Source: Streptomyces cupreus (GTDB lineage: Bacteria > Actinomycetota > Actinomycetes > Streptomycetales > Streptomycetaceae). From it: DNA of 64,000 nt. Each line of letters opens with the position of its first letter. The first letter of the stretch is position 1. Under the pieces are notes generated by a model, which was not told the origin of the DNA, searched no databases, and worked only from the letters and a program-made list of their open reading frames with translations. The translations under genes were made by a program, and so were the position numbers. Shown here piece after piece: positions 50,953-60,180 of this stretch. The stretch covers positions 1-64,000 of the forward strand of contig NZ_JACMSF010000049.1 in NCBI RefSeq assembly GCF_014257025.1. The letters are read 5' to 3'.

Positions 50953-52919
50953 AGCCGACCCTCGCCGACGCCACCCGAGGCCGCATCCTCTTCGGCGGCG
51001 ACTACAACCCCGAGCAGTGGCCCGAGGAGACCTGGCGGGACGACGTCCGGCTGATGCGCGACGCCGGCGTCAACTCCGTCACCCTCGGCGTCTTCTCCTG
51101 GGCGAAGCTCGAACCCCGGCCGGGAGAGCGGGAGTTCGGCTGGCTCGACCGCCTGATGGACCTGATGCACGACAGCGGCATCGGCGTCGTCCTCGCCACC
51201 CCCACCGCCTCACCCCCGCCCTGGCTCGGCCGCCTCCACCCCGACACCCTCCCCGTCGACCAGGACGGCCGCACCGAATGGTGGGGCGGCCGCCAGCACT
51301 TCTCGCATTCCAGCGCCACCTACCGCCGTTACGCCGCCGCCATCACCGAGGACCTCGCCGCCCGCTACGCCACCCACCCGGCCCTCACCATGTGGCACAT
51401 CAACAACGAGTACTGCACCTACGACTGGAGCGACCAGGCCGCCGCCCGCTTCCGAGGCTGGCTCCAGCGAAGGTACGGCACTCTCGACGCCCTCAACACC
51501 GCCTGGGGCACCGCCTTCTGGAGCCAGGGCTACGGCGACTGGGAGGAGATCCACACCCCACGCCACGCCCACTACCTCAAGAACCCCACCCAGGTGCTCG
51601 ACTTCAAGCGGTTCACCTCCGACATGCTCCTGGAGTGCTACCTCGCCGAACGCGACATCGTCCGCCGGCACACCCCGCACCTCCCGGTCACCACCAACTT
51701 CATGCCGCTGTGGGCCGGACAGGACGCCTGGCGCTGGGTCGAGGAGGAGGACGTCGTCTCCGTCGACCTGTACCCCGACCCCCGCGACCCCCTGGGCGCC
51801 CAACACGGCGCCCTCGTCCAGGACATGACCCGTTCCCAGGCGCGCGGCCCCTGGATGCTGATGGAACAGGCGGCCGGGCCGGTGAACTGGCGAGGCGTCA
51901 ATCACCCCAAGCCCCCCGGCCTCAACCGCCTCTGGTCCCTCCAGGCCGTGGCCCGAGGCGCGGACGCCGTCTGCTACTTCCAGTGGCGCCAGTCCCGGCA
52001 GGGCGCCGAGAAGTTCCACTCCGGGATGGTCGGCCATGCGGGGGAGCAGGGGCGTACGTACCAGGAGATCAAGCGGCTCGGTGCGGAACTCGCCCGCATC
52101 GCCGATGAGGTGACGGACAGTCACAGCGACAATGACATCGCCGTGCTCCACGACTGGCACTCCTGGTGGGCCGGCGCCCACGAGGGCCGTCTCTCCACCG
52201 AGGTCGACTACGCCCAGGTCCTCACCGCCTGGCACCGGGCCCTCTGGGAGGCCCACCTCACCACCGACTTCGCCCACCCCGAGCACGACCTGACCGGGTA
52301 CAAACTGGTCGTCGTCCCCCAGTTGTACGCCCTCACCGACACCGCGATCGACAACCTCCTCGCCTACGTCCGCCAGGGCGGCACCCTCGTCTCCGGCTTC
52401 CTCACCGGTGTCGCCGACGAGGACGACCGGGTGCGCCCCGGAGGCATGGACGCCCGACTGCGTGAGCTGTTCGGCATCCGCACGCTGCACGAGTGGTGGC
52501 CGTTGGAGGCGGGGGAGAGCGTCGAGTGCGACGGATTCCGCGGCACGCTGTGGTCGGAGGAGATCGAGAAGACCGACGACGCCCGGACCGAGGCCGCGTA
52601 CAAGGGCGGTGATCTCGACGGCCTGCCCGCCGTTCTGCGCACCGGCCGCGCCTGGTACCTCTCCACGCTCCCCGAGCCGCCGGAACTGCGCGGGCTGCTC
52701 CGGCGGATCGGCGCCGAGGCGGGCGTCCGGCCCGTGCTCGACGGGCTGCCCCCGCAGGTCGAGGCCGTCCGTCGGGGCGAGTCCCTCTTCGTGCTCAACC
52801 ACGGCCGCGAGCCCGTCACGGCGAAGGTCCCCGGCACCCACCGCGACCTTCTGACGGGGACGACCGTCACGGACGAACTCACCCTCGGCCGCTACGGAGT
52901 GGCGGTGCTGAGGCCATGA
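50949..52919 (+). CDS. GH42 beta-galactosidase
   Basis: The 656-residue TIM-barrel enzyme starts with RILFGGDYNPEQWPEETWRD, the classic GH42 opening. The acid/base is Glu154 in HINNEYC and the nucleophile Glu306 in LMEQAAG. A trimerisation domain and a C-terminal beta domain (LNHGREPVTAKVPG) follow. It has no signal peptide and would remove terminal beta-galactosyl units of xyloglucan side chains inside the cell. GTG 50949 overlaps the GH74 stop, and its own stop overlaps the GH95 ATG. The open frame extends upstream inside GH74, but codons there do not match the family. Confidence 0.92.
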   Translation: MKPTLADATRGRILFGGDYNPEQWPEETWRDDVRLMRDAGVNSVTLGVFSWAKLEPRPGEREFGWLDRLMDLMHDSGIGVVLATPTASPPPWLGRLHPDTLPVDQDGRTEWWGGRQHFSHSSATYRRYAAAITEDLAARYATHPALTMWHINNEYCTYDWSDQAAARFRGWLQRRYGTLDALNTAWGTAFWSQGYGDWEEIHTPRHAHYLKNPTQVLDFKRFTSDMLLECYLAERDIVRRHTPHLPVTTNFMPLWAGQDAWRWVEEEDVVSVDLYPDPRDPLGAQHGALVQDMTRSQARGPWMLMEQAAGPVNWRGVNHPKPPGLNRLWSLQAVARGADAVCYFQWRQSRQGAEKFHSGMVGHAGEQGRTYQEIKRLGAELARIADEVTDSHSDNDIAVLHDWHSWWAGAHEGRLSTEVDYAQVLTAWHRALWEAHLTTDFAHPEHDLTGYKLVVVPQLYALTDTAIDNLLAYVRQGGTLVSGFLTGVADEDDRVRPGGMDARLRELFGIRTLHEWWPLEAGESVECDGFRGTLWSEEIEKTDDARTEAAYKGGDLDGLPAVLRTGRAWYLSTLPEPPELRGLLRRIGAEAGVRPVLDGLPPQVEAVRRGESLFVLNHGREPVTAKVPGTHRDLLTGTTVTDELTLGRYGVAVLRP

Positions 52920-55114
52920 CCGACGCCCCCGTCCACGGCACCTGGGAACCCACCGCCGCCGCCCGCTGGGAGGACGCCTTCCTGAGCGGCAACGGCCACC
53001 AGGGCACCCTTGTGTTCGGCGATCCGAACGATGATCGCGTCATCGTCACCCAGCACGCCCTCGTCCGCCCGAACGGCGGCGAAGAGGCCCGCCCGCCGGA
53101 GCTCGCCGCCGAACTTCACCAACTCCAGGACCGCCTGCTGGCAGGCGACACCACCGCCGCCGAGACCTTCACGGACGGCCGCCCCCTCCAATGGGTCCAG
53201 CCCTTCCACCCGGCCTTCCAGGTACGGCTGCGCAGACCGCCCGGCGATGCCCACGGCTACCGCCGCTCCGTCGACTTCACCACCGGCGAGACCACCGCCG
53301 AGTGCGCCGACTGGTCCAGCCGTGTCTTCGTCTCCCGCGCGGACGACGTGATCGTCCAGGAGGTCACGACCGGCGGCCCGCGCCTCGACATCGCCCTCGA
53401 CCACCGCCTCCCCGGCGCCCCGGACGGCCTGGGCGTCGGCCAGGGCGCGCTGCTCACCCCCGAGGGCGCCCTGCTCAGCCTGCGCGCCCGCTACCCGAAC
53501 AGCGACCGGGCGTACACCGGAGCCACCCTCGTCGTGGTCACCGGCGGCACCTCCACGCTCGTACCGCCCGGCCTGCGCGTCGAGGGCGCCGCCTCGGTCC
53601 TGCTGCTCACCCGGGTCCACCGGCACACCGGCGAACTCGACGTGATCGAGGAGGGCCGTGCCCTGCGCGGGCTGCTCCCCGAGGGCGAGCAGCCGTACGA
53701 GACCCTCCTCGCCCGCCATCTGCCCCTGCACCGCACCGCCTACGAGCGCGTCACCCTCGACCTCGACGGCGACCCGGCCGAACGCGCCCTGCCCGGATCC
53801 GAGTTGCTCAAGCGGACCCGCAGCGCCGCCCTGCTGGAGCGGCTCTTCGCATCCGGCCGCTACCACCTGCTGTCCAGCAGCGGTCTCCTTCCGCCCCGGC
53901 TCACCGGACTGTGGACCGGCGACTGGAACACGGCCTGGTCCGGCGCCTTCACCAACGACGCCAACCTCAACCTCCAGACGGCTTCGGCTGTAGCCGCCGC
54001 TCTTCCCGAAGTCACCGAGGCTTACGCAGCCCTGGTTCACCGTCAGCTCCCGCACTGGCGCGAGAACGCCCGCGCGGTCTTCGGCGCCCGAGGCGTCGTC
54101 GCACCCGCGCACACCGACGGCGAGTCCGGTCACGCCTACCACTTCAGCCGCGAATACCCCCTGCACCTGTGGACCGCCGGCGCCGACTGGCTGCTCAAGC
54201 CCCTCGTCGACCACGACGAGACGCGCGGCGAGCGCGACCCCGGGACCGGAGCCGTGCTCGCCGAAATCGCCCGGTTCTACGAGGACTTCCTCACCCGCAT
54301 CGACGACGAGGGCCACCTGATCGTCGTCCCCTCCTACTCACCCGAGAACCGGCCCGCGAACGCGAGCTGGGGGACCCTCAACGCGGCCATGGACCTCTCG
54401 GCGGCCCGGCACGCACTCCGTACGGCCGCCGACTACCACCCCGAGCACGCCGAGCGCTGGAGAGCGCTCGCCGACAAGCTCCCCCCACACCGCGTCAACG
54501 ACAAAGGCGCCCTCGCCGAATGGGCCTGGCCCGGCCTTGAGGACACCTACGACCACCGGCACCTCAGCCATCTGTACGGCGTGTGGCCCCTCGACGAGAT
54601 CAACCCCTACGACACCCCCGACCTCGCCCGGGCCGCCCATCGCGCGCTCGAACTCCGCGGCGCCGAGAACGACTCCGCGCACGGCCATCTCCACCACGCC
54701 CTGGTCGCCGCCCGGCTGCGCGACGGCGACCGCGTCGCCCACGCCCTCGGCCAGGTCCTGGACGGCGACTTCTTCCACGCCTCCCTGATGAGCGCGCACT
54801 ACCCGAAACGCGACGTCTACAACGCGGACGCCGCCCACACCCTGCCCGCGGTGCTGATCGAGGCGCTCGTCCAGTCGACCCCCGACCGGTTGGTCCTGCT
54901 GCCCGCACTGCCGGAGGCGTACCCGAAGGGCGAACTCCGTGGAATCCGCACCCGGTTCGGTGCCGAGATCGACCTCAGCTGGACCCCGGAGGGAGCGACC
55001 GTGGTGATCCGCCCCACGCGCACCCTCCGCGTCGAGCTCAGGACTTCCACCGGCGCGAGACCGCTCGACCTCGTCGCCGGAGAAGACCACGCCCTGTCGC
55101 CGGGGACGTGGTAA
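52916..55114 (+). CDS. GH95 alpha-L-fucosidase
   Basis: The 732-residue enzyme begins with a GH95 beta-domain (WEDAFLSGNGHQGTLVFGDP). The (alpha/alpha)6 core includes GLWTGDWNTAWSGAFTNDAN at about residues 328-347, continuing LNLQTA, where the family has its catalytic asparagines. HRHLSHLYGVWPLDEINP and later DVYNADAAHTLPAVLIEALV are also family features. Most GH95 enzymes are 1,2-alpha-L-fucosidases, and some act on alpha-L-galactose. Both sugars occur as end groups in xyloglucan side chains. No signal peptide is seen. ATG 52916 overlaps the GH42 stop. The gene for the first GH12 follows 36 bases on. Confidence 0.87.
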   Translation: MTDAPVHGTWEPTAAARWEDAFLSGNGHQGTLVFGDPNDDRVIVTQHALVRPNGGEEARPPELAAELHQLQDRLLAGDTTAAETFTDGRPLQWVQPFHPAFQVRLRRPPGDAHGYRRSVDFTTGETTAECADWSSRVFVSRADDVIVQEVTTGGPRLDIALDHRLPGAPDGLGVGQGALLTPEGALLSLRARYPNSDRAYTGATLVVVTGGTSTLVPPGLRVEGAASVLLLTRVHRHTGELDVIEEGRALRGLLPEGEQPYETLLARHLPLHRTAYERVTLDLDGDPAERALPGSELLKRTRSAALLERLFASGRYHLLSSSGLLPPRLTGLWTGDWNTAWSGAFTNDANLNLQTASAVAAALPEVTEAYAALVHRQLPHWRENARAVFGARGVVAPAHTDGESGHAYHFSREYPLHLWTAGADWLLKPLVDHDETRGERDPGTGAVLAEIARFYEDFLTRIDDEGHLIVVPSYSPENRPANASWGTLNAAMDLSAARHALRTAADYHPEHAERWRALADKLPPHRVNDKGALAEWAWPGLEDTYDHRHLSHLYGVWPLDEINPYDTPDLARAAHRALELRGAENDSAHGHLHHALVAARLRDGDRVAHALGQVLDGDFFHASLMSAHYPKRDVYNADAAHTLPAVLIEALVQSTPDRLVLLPALPEAYPKGELRGIRTRFGAEIDLSWTPEGATVVIRPTRTLRVELRTSTGARPLDLVAGEDHALSPGTW

Positions 55115-55150
55115 CTCCCCGCAATTCCCCCCACCCATGGAAGGGACACC

Positions 55151-55870
55151 ATGGCAACAACCAGCACGCTCGGCCGCATCACCAAGGCCCTGCTGGCCCC
55201 GGCGCTCGCCCTCGGCGCCACCGTCGGCCTCGCCTCCGCGCCCGCCCAGGCCGCCGTCTGGAGCTCCTGCGACCAGTGGGGCAACACGACCCTGAACGGC
55301 TACACGCTCTACAACAACATCTGGGGCTCCGGCGCCGGCAGCCAGTGCGTCTGGGCCAACTCCGGTACCAACTGGGGTGTCTGGGCCAACCACCCCAACA
55401 CCGGCGGCATCAAGTCGTACCCGAACTCCAAGAAGGTGGTCAACAAGACGATCACCTCGCTCGCCTCGCTGACCAGCAGCTACAACGTCACCGTCCCGTC
55501 GTCCGGCGCCTACAACACGTCGTACGACATCTGGGACACGGACTACGACTACGAGATCATGCTGTGGGTCAACTACAACGGCGCCGTCGGCCCGCTCGGC
55601 ACCTCCCAGGGCTCGGTCACGCTCGGCGGCCACACCTGGAACGTCTACAAGGGCAACAACGGCGCCAACGAGGTCTTCTCGTTCCTGCGTACCTCGGACT
55701 CGAACTCCGGCACCGTGAACATCAAGCCGATCCTCACCTGGATATCGAGCACCAAGGGCTGGATGTCCAGCAACGAGACGATCGGCGACGTCCAGTTCGG
55801 CTACGAGATCACCTCGTCCTCCGGCGGCCTGGACTTCATCACCAACAACCTGACGGTCAGCAGCAGTTGA
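55151..55870 (+). CDS. GH12 endoglucanase/xyloglucanase, secreted (copy 1)
   Basis: The 239-residue protein has a signal peptide ending AQAAV (about residue 35) and a single GH12 jelly-roll domain. The nucleophile is Glu135 in YEIMLWVNYNG and the acid/base Glu219 in FGYEITSSSGG. The family cuts beta-1,4-glucan, and many members prefer xyloglucan. With GH74 in the same operon, xyloglucan is the likely substrate. No binding module is attached. A bidirectional terminator follows at 55885-55922. Confidence 0.92.
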   Translation: MATTSTLGRITKALLAPALALGATVGLASAPAQAAVWSSCDQWGNTTLNGYTLYNNIWGSGAGSQCVWANSGTNWGVWANHPNTGGIKSYPNSKKVVNKTITSLASLTSSYNVTVPSSGAYNTSYDIWDTDYDYEIMLWVNYNGAVGPLGTSQGSVTLGGHTWNVYKGNNGANEVFSFLRTSDSNSGTVNIKPILTWISSTKGWMSSNETIGDVQFGYEITSSSGGLDFITNNLTVSSS

Positions 55871-55884
55871 CCTGGTGAGAGAAG

Positions 55885-55922
55885 GTGCGGCCCGGTCCCT
55901 CCCCTACGGGACCGGGCCGCAC
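55885..55922. terminator. Bidirectional terminator between GH12 and GH31
   Basis: GTGCGGCCCGGTCCC (55885-55899) and GGGACCGGGCCGCAC (55908-55922) form a 15-bp perfect stem with an 8-nt loop, between convergent genes. Confidence 0.92.
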
Positions 55923-55925
55923 CCG

Positions 55926-57968
55926 TCATTCGGCGATCGGCAGCTCCGCCCCGTCCCGCAGGAACAGCGGGATGCGGTCCAGCGGCGCGTCGACCGTCAC
56001 GGCCGCGCCTCCCTCGTACGTCTCACCCGTCCACGCGTCCGTCCAGCTCGCGCCCGCCGGGAGATACGCCGTCCGGGCCGTGGCGCCCGCAGTGAGTACC
56101 GGCGCCACCAGCAGATCGCGGCCGAAGAGATAGGCGTCGTCCACCGCCCAGGTGGCCTGGTCCTCGGGGAACTCCAGGAACAGCGGCCGCATCACGGGCA
56201 GCCCCTCCTCGTGCGCCTCACGCATGACCTGGAGGACGTACGGCTTCAGCCGTTCGCGCAAACGCAGGTACCGCTCCAGGATCGCGCAGGCCTCCTCGCC
56301 GTACGACCAGACCTCGTTGGGGCCGCCCGTCATGTCCGGGCCCAGTGGCATACCGGGGTCGCGGAAGCCGTGCAGACGCATCAGCGGCGACAGCGCGCCG
56401 AACTGGAACCAGCGGACCATGACCTCGCGGTACGCCGGGTCCTCGGGGTCGCCGCCGTGGAAGCCGCCGATGTCGGTGTTCCACCAAGGGATGCCCGACA
56501 GCGCGGTGTTCAGGCCCGCCGCGATCTGGCGGCGCAGCGTCGGGAAGTCGGTGCCGATGTCACCGGACCACAGGGCGGCGCCGTAGCGCTGACTGCCGGC
56601 CCAAGCCGAGCGGTTGAGCGTGACGATGTCGGACTCACCCGCCGCCAGCAGGCCTTCGTAGAAGGCACGGGCGTTCTCCGCCGGGTAGAGGTTGCCGACC
56701 TCCAGGCCCGGGCCCGCCCAGTAGCGCAGGTTCTCCTGGAAGCCCGGCTTCAGCTCCGGCTCGCAGGCGTCCAGCCAGAATGCCGTGATGCCGTACGGGA
56801 GGAGGTAGTTGTCGCGGATCTTCGACCACACGAACTCCCGGGCGTCCGGGTTGGTGGCGTCGTAGAAGGCGACCTGGACGGTGGAGGCGACCTCCTTGTC
56901 CGGCCAGTCGGCGTGCGCCATCGGGCCGTACTGGGTGCCGATGAAGTAGCCGCGCTGCTCCATCACCGGGTGGTTCTCGGACAGCGGGGACACCGACGGC
57001 CAGACGCTCACCACCAACTTGACGCCCAGCTCGTCCAGTTCACGGACCATCGCAGCCGGGTCCGGCCACTCCTTCGGGTCGAACTTCCACTCGCCGAGGT
57101 GCGTCCAGTGGAAGAAGTCGCAGACGATCGCGTCGAGGGGGAGTCCGCGGCGCTTGTACTCCCGGGCCACGGCGAGGAGTTCGTCCTGGGTGCGGTAGCG
57201 CAACTTGCACTGCCAGAAGCCGGCCGCCCACTTCGGGAGCATCGGCGTACGGCCGGTCACCGCGCTGTAGCGGCGCTGCGCTTCGGCCGGGTCGCCCGCG
57301 GTGATCCAGTAGTCGATCTGCCGGGCCGAGTCCGCGACCCAGCGGGTGCCGTTGTGCGCCAGCTCCACGCGGCCGATCGCGGGGTTGTTCCACAGCAGGG
57401 TGTAGCCGCGGCTGGAGGTGAGCACCGGGATGCCGACTTCGGCGTTGCGCTGGACCAGGTCCAGGACCAGGCCCTTCTGGTCGAGCCGGCCGTGCTGGTG
57501 CTGGCCCAGGCCGTAGAGCTTCTCGTCGTCGTAGGCGGAAAAGCGCTGCTCCAGACGGTGATGGCCGTTGCCGACGGCCGTGTACAGGCGTGGACCCGGC
57601 CACCAGAAGTGGGCGCGCTCCTCGGCGAGCAGCTCCGCGCCGTCCATCGTGCGCCGGAAGCGGATCAGGCCCTCGGCGTCGATGTCGACGGTGAGCGCGC
57701 CGACGGTCAACTGCCCATGCCCGTCCTCGATCTTGACGGTGGAGGAGGTCGCCGGAGCCTCCTCCAGCAGCGCGCCCGGCAGCCCCTGAAGGACAGGACC
57801 GCCGAGCCGGGCCCGCACCCGCACCGCGTCCGGACCCCACGGCTCGACGCGCACGGTCTCCTGACGGCCGCTCCACTCCAGCGCGCCGTCCCGTTCGCGG
57901 AACGTGCCGACGGTCGGGGAGGACTGCGCCAGGCTGACCTTTGCTTGGATTTCGGCAGGCTGATTCAC
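55926..57968 (-). CDS. GH31 alpha-xylosidase
   Basis: The 680-residue GH31 enzyme has the nucleophile Asp400 in FWLDACEPE and acid/base Asp470 in LWSGDIGTDF, with IPWWNTDIGGFHGG as the substrate subsite. The WLDA-EPE pattern, rather than WIDMNE, is found in alpha-xylosidases that act on xyloglucan oligosaccharides. The enzyme would remove alpha-1,6-xylose from the non-reducing end inside the cell, as no signal peptide is seen. GTG 57968 follows AGGAG. It lies downstream of the LacI-type gene on the same strand, 65 bases after it, and so is probably cotranscribed with it. Confidence 0.9.
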   Translation of the reverse strand: MNQPAEIQAKVSLAQSSPTVGTFRERDGALEWSGRQETVRVEPWGPDAVRVRARLGGPVLQGLPGALLEEAPATSSTVKIEDGHGQLTVGALTVDIDAEGLIRFRRTMDGAELLAEERAHFWWPGPRLYTAVGNGHHRLEQRFSAYDDEKLYGLGQHQHGRLDQKGLVLDLVQRNAEVGIPVLTSSRGYTLLWNNPAIGRVELAHNGTRWVADSARQIDYWITAGDPAEAQRRYSAVTGRTPMLPKWAAGFWQCKLRYRTQDELLAVAREYKRRGLPLDAIVCDFFHWTHLGEWKFDPKEWPDPAAMVRELDELGVKLVVSVWPSVSPLSENHPVMEQRGYFIGTQYGPMAHADWPDKEVASTVQVAFYDATNPDAREFVWSKIRDNYLLPYGITAFWLDACEPELKPGFQENLRYWAGPGLEVGNLYPAENARAFYEGLLAAGESDIVTLNRSAWAGSQRYGAALWSGDIGTDFPTLRRQIAAGLNTALSGIPWWNTDIGGFHGGDPEDPAYREVMVRWFQFGALSPLMRLHGFRDPGMPLGPDMTGGPNEVWSYGEEACAILERYLRLRERLKPYVLQVMREAHEEGLPVMRPLFLEFPEDQATWAVDDAYLFGRDLLVAPVLTAGATARTAYLPAGASWTDAWTGETYEGGAAVTVDAPLDRIPLFLRDGAELPIAE

Positions 57969-58033
57969 GTGGCGTACTCCTGAACGATGACAGGGTGAAG
58001 CCGCCCCCGCAGGGGCCGCACGGTACGTACAGG

Positions 58034-59041
58034 TCAGGAAGCGGCCGGTCCCGAGCTCGTCCGGACCGTCAACTCGGGGGCGATGAGCACGACTTCGTCC
58101 TCGCCCCGCCCGTCCAGCTTGGCGACGAGATGCTCCACCGCGTGCCGGCCCATCTCCTGGGCGGGGATGGACACGGACGTCAGCCGCACCGAGGCCTGGA
58201 CGGCGACCTGGTCGGGGCAGATCGCGACCACCGACACGTCCTCAGGCACGGCACGGCCCTGCTGGCGCAGCAGGGCGAGCAGCGGCTCCACCGCCGACTC
58301 GTTCTGCACGACGAAGCCTGTGGTGCCCGGGCGCTCGTCGAAGATGCGGGCGAGGGTGACGGCCATCGCGTCGTAGCCGCCCTCGCACGGCCGGTGCAGC
58401 AGCCGGGCGCCCAACTCCTGGGCGCGGGAACGCAGTCCGTCGAGGGTGCGCTCGGCGAAACCCGTGTGCCGTTCATAGACGGCGGGCGCCTCGCCGATGA
58501 CAGCGATGTCGCGGTGCCCGAGCATCGCCAGATGCTCCACGCACAGCGCGCCGGTCGCCCGGAAGTCCAGATCGACGCAGGTCAGCCCGGAGGTGTCGGC
58601 GGGCAGTCCGATCAGCACGGACGGCTGGTCGGTGTCGCGCAGCAACGGCAGCCGCTCGTCGTCGAGTTCGACATCCATCAGGATCATGGCGTCGGCGAGC
58701 CCACTGCCGGTGACCCGGCGCACCGCGTCCGGGCCCTCCTCGCCGGTGAGCAGCAGCACGTCGTAGCCGTGGGTGCGCGCGGTGGTGGCCACCGCGATGG
58801 CGATCTCCATCATCACCGGCACATACATGTCGGTGCGCAGCGGGATCATCAACGCGATGATGTTCGACCTGCTGCTGGCCAGCGCCCGGGCGCCGGCGTT
58901 CGGGTGGTAGCCGAGCTCGCGGATGCTCTGCTCGACCCGGTGCCGGGTGGTCGCGGAGATGGACCGCTTGCCGCTGAGGACATAGCTCACCGTGCTCGCC
59001 GAGACTCCGGCGTGCTGGGCGACCTCGGCGAGGGTGACCAT
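58034..59041 (-). CDS. LacI-family repressor of the glycoside hydrolase locus
   Basis: The 335-residue regulator starts MVTLAEVAQHAGVSASTVSY, the LacI helix-turn-helix, followed by the hinge helix (YHPNAGARALASSRS) and the sugar-binding domain up to the C-terminus. It is related to CebR/BxlR-type repressors that answer to oligosaccharides. Two copies of its likely operator are immediately upstream (59057-59073 and 59146-59163), which suggests autoregulation. ATG 59041 is chosen because the codons upstream contain the operator itself. Confidence 0.9.
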   Translation of the reverse strand: MVTLAEVAQHAGVSASTVSYVLSGKRSISATTRHRVEQSIRELGYHPNAGARALASSRSNIIALMIPLRTDMYVPVMMEIAIAVATTARTHGYDVLLLTGEEGPDAVRRVTGSGLADAMILMDVELDDERLPLLRDTDQPSVLIGLPADTSGLTCVDLDFRATGALCVEHLAMLGHRDIAVIGEAPAVYERHTGFAERTLDGLRSRAQELGARLLHRPCEGGYDAMAVTLARIFDERPGTTGFVVQNESAVEPLLALLRQQGRAVPEDVSVVAICPDQVAVQASVRLTSVSIPAQEMGRHAVEHLVAKLDGRGEDEVVLIAPELTVRTSSGPAAS

Positions 59042-59056
59042 CCAGCTCTCCAAGCT

Positions 59057-59073
59057 TGTGAAGCGCTTCGACA
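59057..59073. promoter_or_regulatory. LacI-family operator (regulator side)
   Basis: TGTGAAGCGCTTCGACA keeps the GAAGCGCTTC core (59060-59069) but lacks one base of the full 18-bp site. It lies about 20 bases upstream of the repressor's own start codon. Confidence 0.75.
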
Positions 59074-59145
59074 GTGCGCACTGTGAATAGGGGCGGGTGA
59101 GGGTGGTTCGACAGTAGCTCCACGGGGGGTGGGTGTCCATAGGTT

Positions 59146-59163
59146 GTCGAAGCGCTTCGACAG
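59146..59163. promoter_or_regulatory. LacI-family operator (GH12 copy 2 side)
   Basis: TGTCGAAGCGCTTCGACA is an 18-bp perfect palindrome and the most complete of the four sites. It lies 86 bases before the second GH12 gene and 105 bases before the divergent repressor gene. Confidence 0.88.
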
Positions 59164-59248
59164 CGATTTTTCACGGGTTACGGCAACCTCGGCGCCGTCG
59201 GCGGCCACTGGGGGACGTACACGCACCGTCCCCCCGGGAGGACCCCCG

Positions 59249-60058
59249 ATGCAACACCGCAGGCCCCGCCTGTCGAAGAAGGCCAAGGCCCTGACCGCCT
59301 CCGCCGTCGCCCTCGCCGCGGCCGCCGGAGTCACGGTCGCGCAGGCCGGCGAGTCGAGCAAGAAGTGTGCGGCCTTCGACACCATCACGCTCGGCAAGTA
59401 CTACGTGAACAACAACCTCTGGAACCAGGAGAAGGCCACCGGCTCCCAGTGCGTCTGGGACAATTCCCAGTCCGGTTCCACGATCTCCTGGGGGACGAAC
59501 TACAGCTGGGCCAACAGCGGCTCCGGCAAGGACTACGACGTCAAGACGTACGCCGGCACGGTGCTCGGCTGGCACTGGGGCTGGAAGGTCGACAAGTCGG
59601 CCACCGGACTGCCCCTGAGGGTGGGTGACCGCAAGCCGGTGAAGACCACCTGGGAGTTCACGGTCAGCTCGAATCCGGGCACGATGAACGTCGCCTACGA
59701 CCTGTGGCTGCACACCAAGAACAACGCGGACTGGCAGGACCAGCCCACCGACGAGATCATGATCTGGCTCAACCGCCAGGGCGGCGCGGGCCCCCTCGGC
59801 ACCAAGTACGGCAGCGTCAGCCTGGGCGGCGCCATGTGGGACATCTACCAGGGGGACATCGGCTGGAACGTCTACTCCTTCGTCCGCCGCTCCAACACCA
59901 CCAAGGCCACGCTCAACCTCGACGACTTCACCCAGGCGCTCGTCCGCCGCAAGCTGCTGAGCAACGACAAGTACGTCTCCGGCATCGAGTCCGGCACCGA
60001 GGTCTTCAAGGGCACCGGCCGCCTTGACACCAAGAGGTATTCCGTCGACATCGGCTGA
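59249..60058 (+). CDS. GH12 endoglucanase/xyloglucanase, secreted (copy 2)
   Basis: The 269-residue protein has a signal peptide (KKAKALTASAVALAAAAGVT, cleavage near AQA at 33) and a GH12 domain with nucleophile Glu169 in DEIMIWLNRQGG and acid/base Glu251 in GTEVFKG. It is a paralogue of the enzyme at 55151 but differs in the loops around the cleft (WHWGWKVDKSATGLPLRV) and in the SGIESGTEVFKG motif, so the two may differ in preferred product or branch tolerance. ATG 59249 follows GGGAGGA. It is controlled by the operator at 59146. Confidence 0.92.
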   Translation: MQHRRPRLSKKAKALTASAVALAAAAGVTVAQAGESSKKCAAFDTITLGKYYVNNNLWNQEKATGSQCVWDNSQSGSTISWGTNYSWANSGSGKDYDVKTYAGTVLGWHWGWKVDKSATGLPLRVGDRKPVKTTWEFTVSSNPGTMNVAYDLWLHTKNNADWQDQPTDEIMIWLNRQGGAGPLGTKYGSVSLGGAMWDIYQGDIGWNVYSFVRRSNTTKATLNLDDFTQALVRRKLLSNDKYVSGIESGTEVFKGTGRLDTKRYSVDIG

Positions 60059-60180
60059 ACGGCCGCACACAGGGTGGTCACCTCGCCCCGAATCGGGTAC
60101 ATACGATCGAGTAGCACCGGTCAGTAACCGTCGGTTCGAAAGATCAGTCAAAGATCCCTACTCGCGGCGAGGTGAGCCTC

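Noticed and set aside
55926..57968. GH31 as a general alpha-glucosidase
   Set aside because: The WLDA-EPE nucleophile pattern and the locus context favour alpha-xylosidase, though assay is needed.
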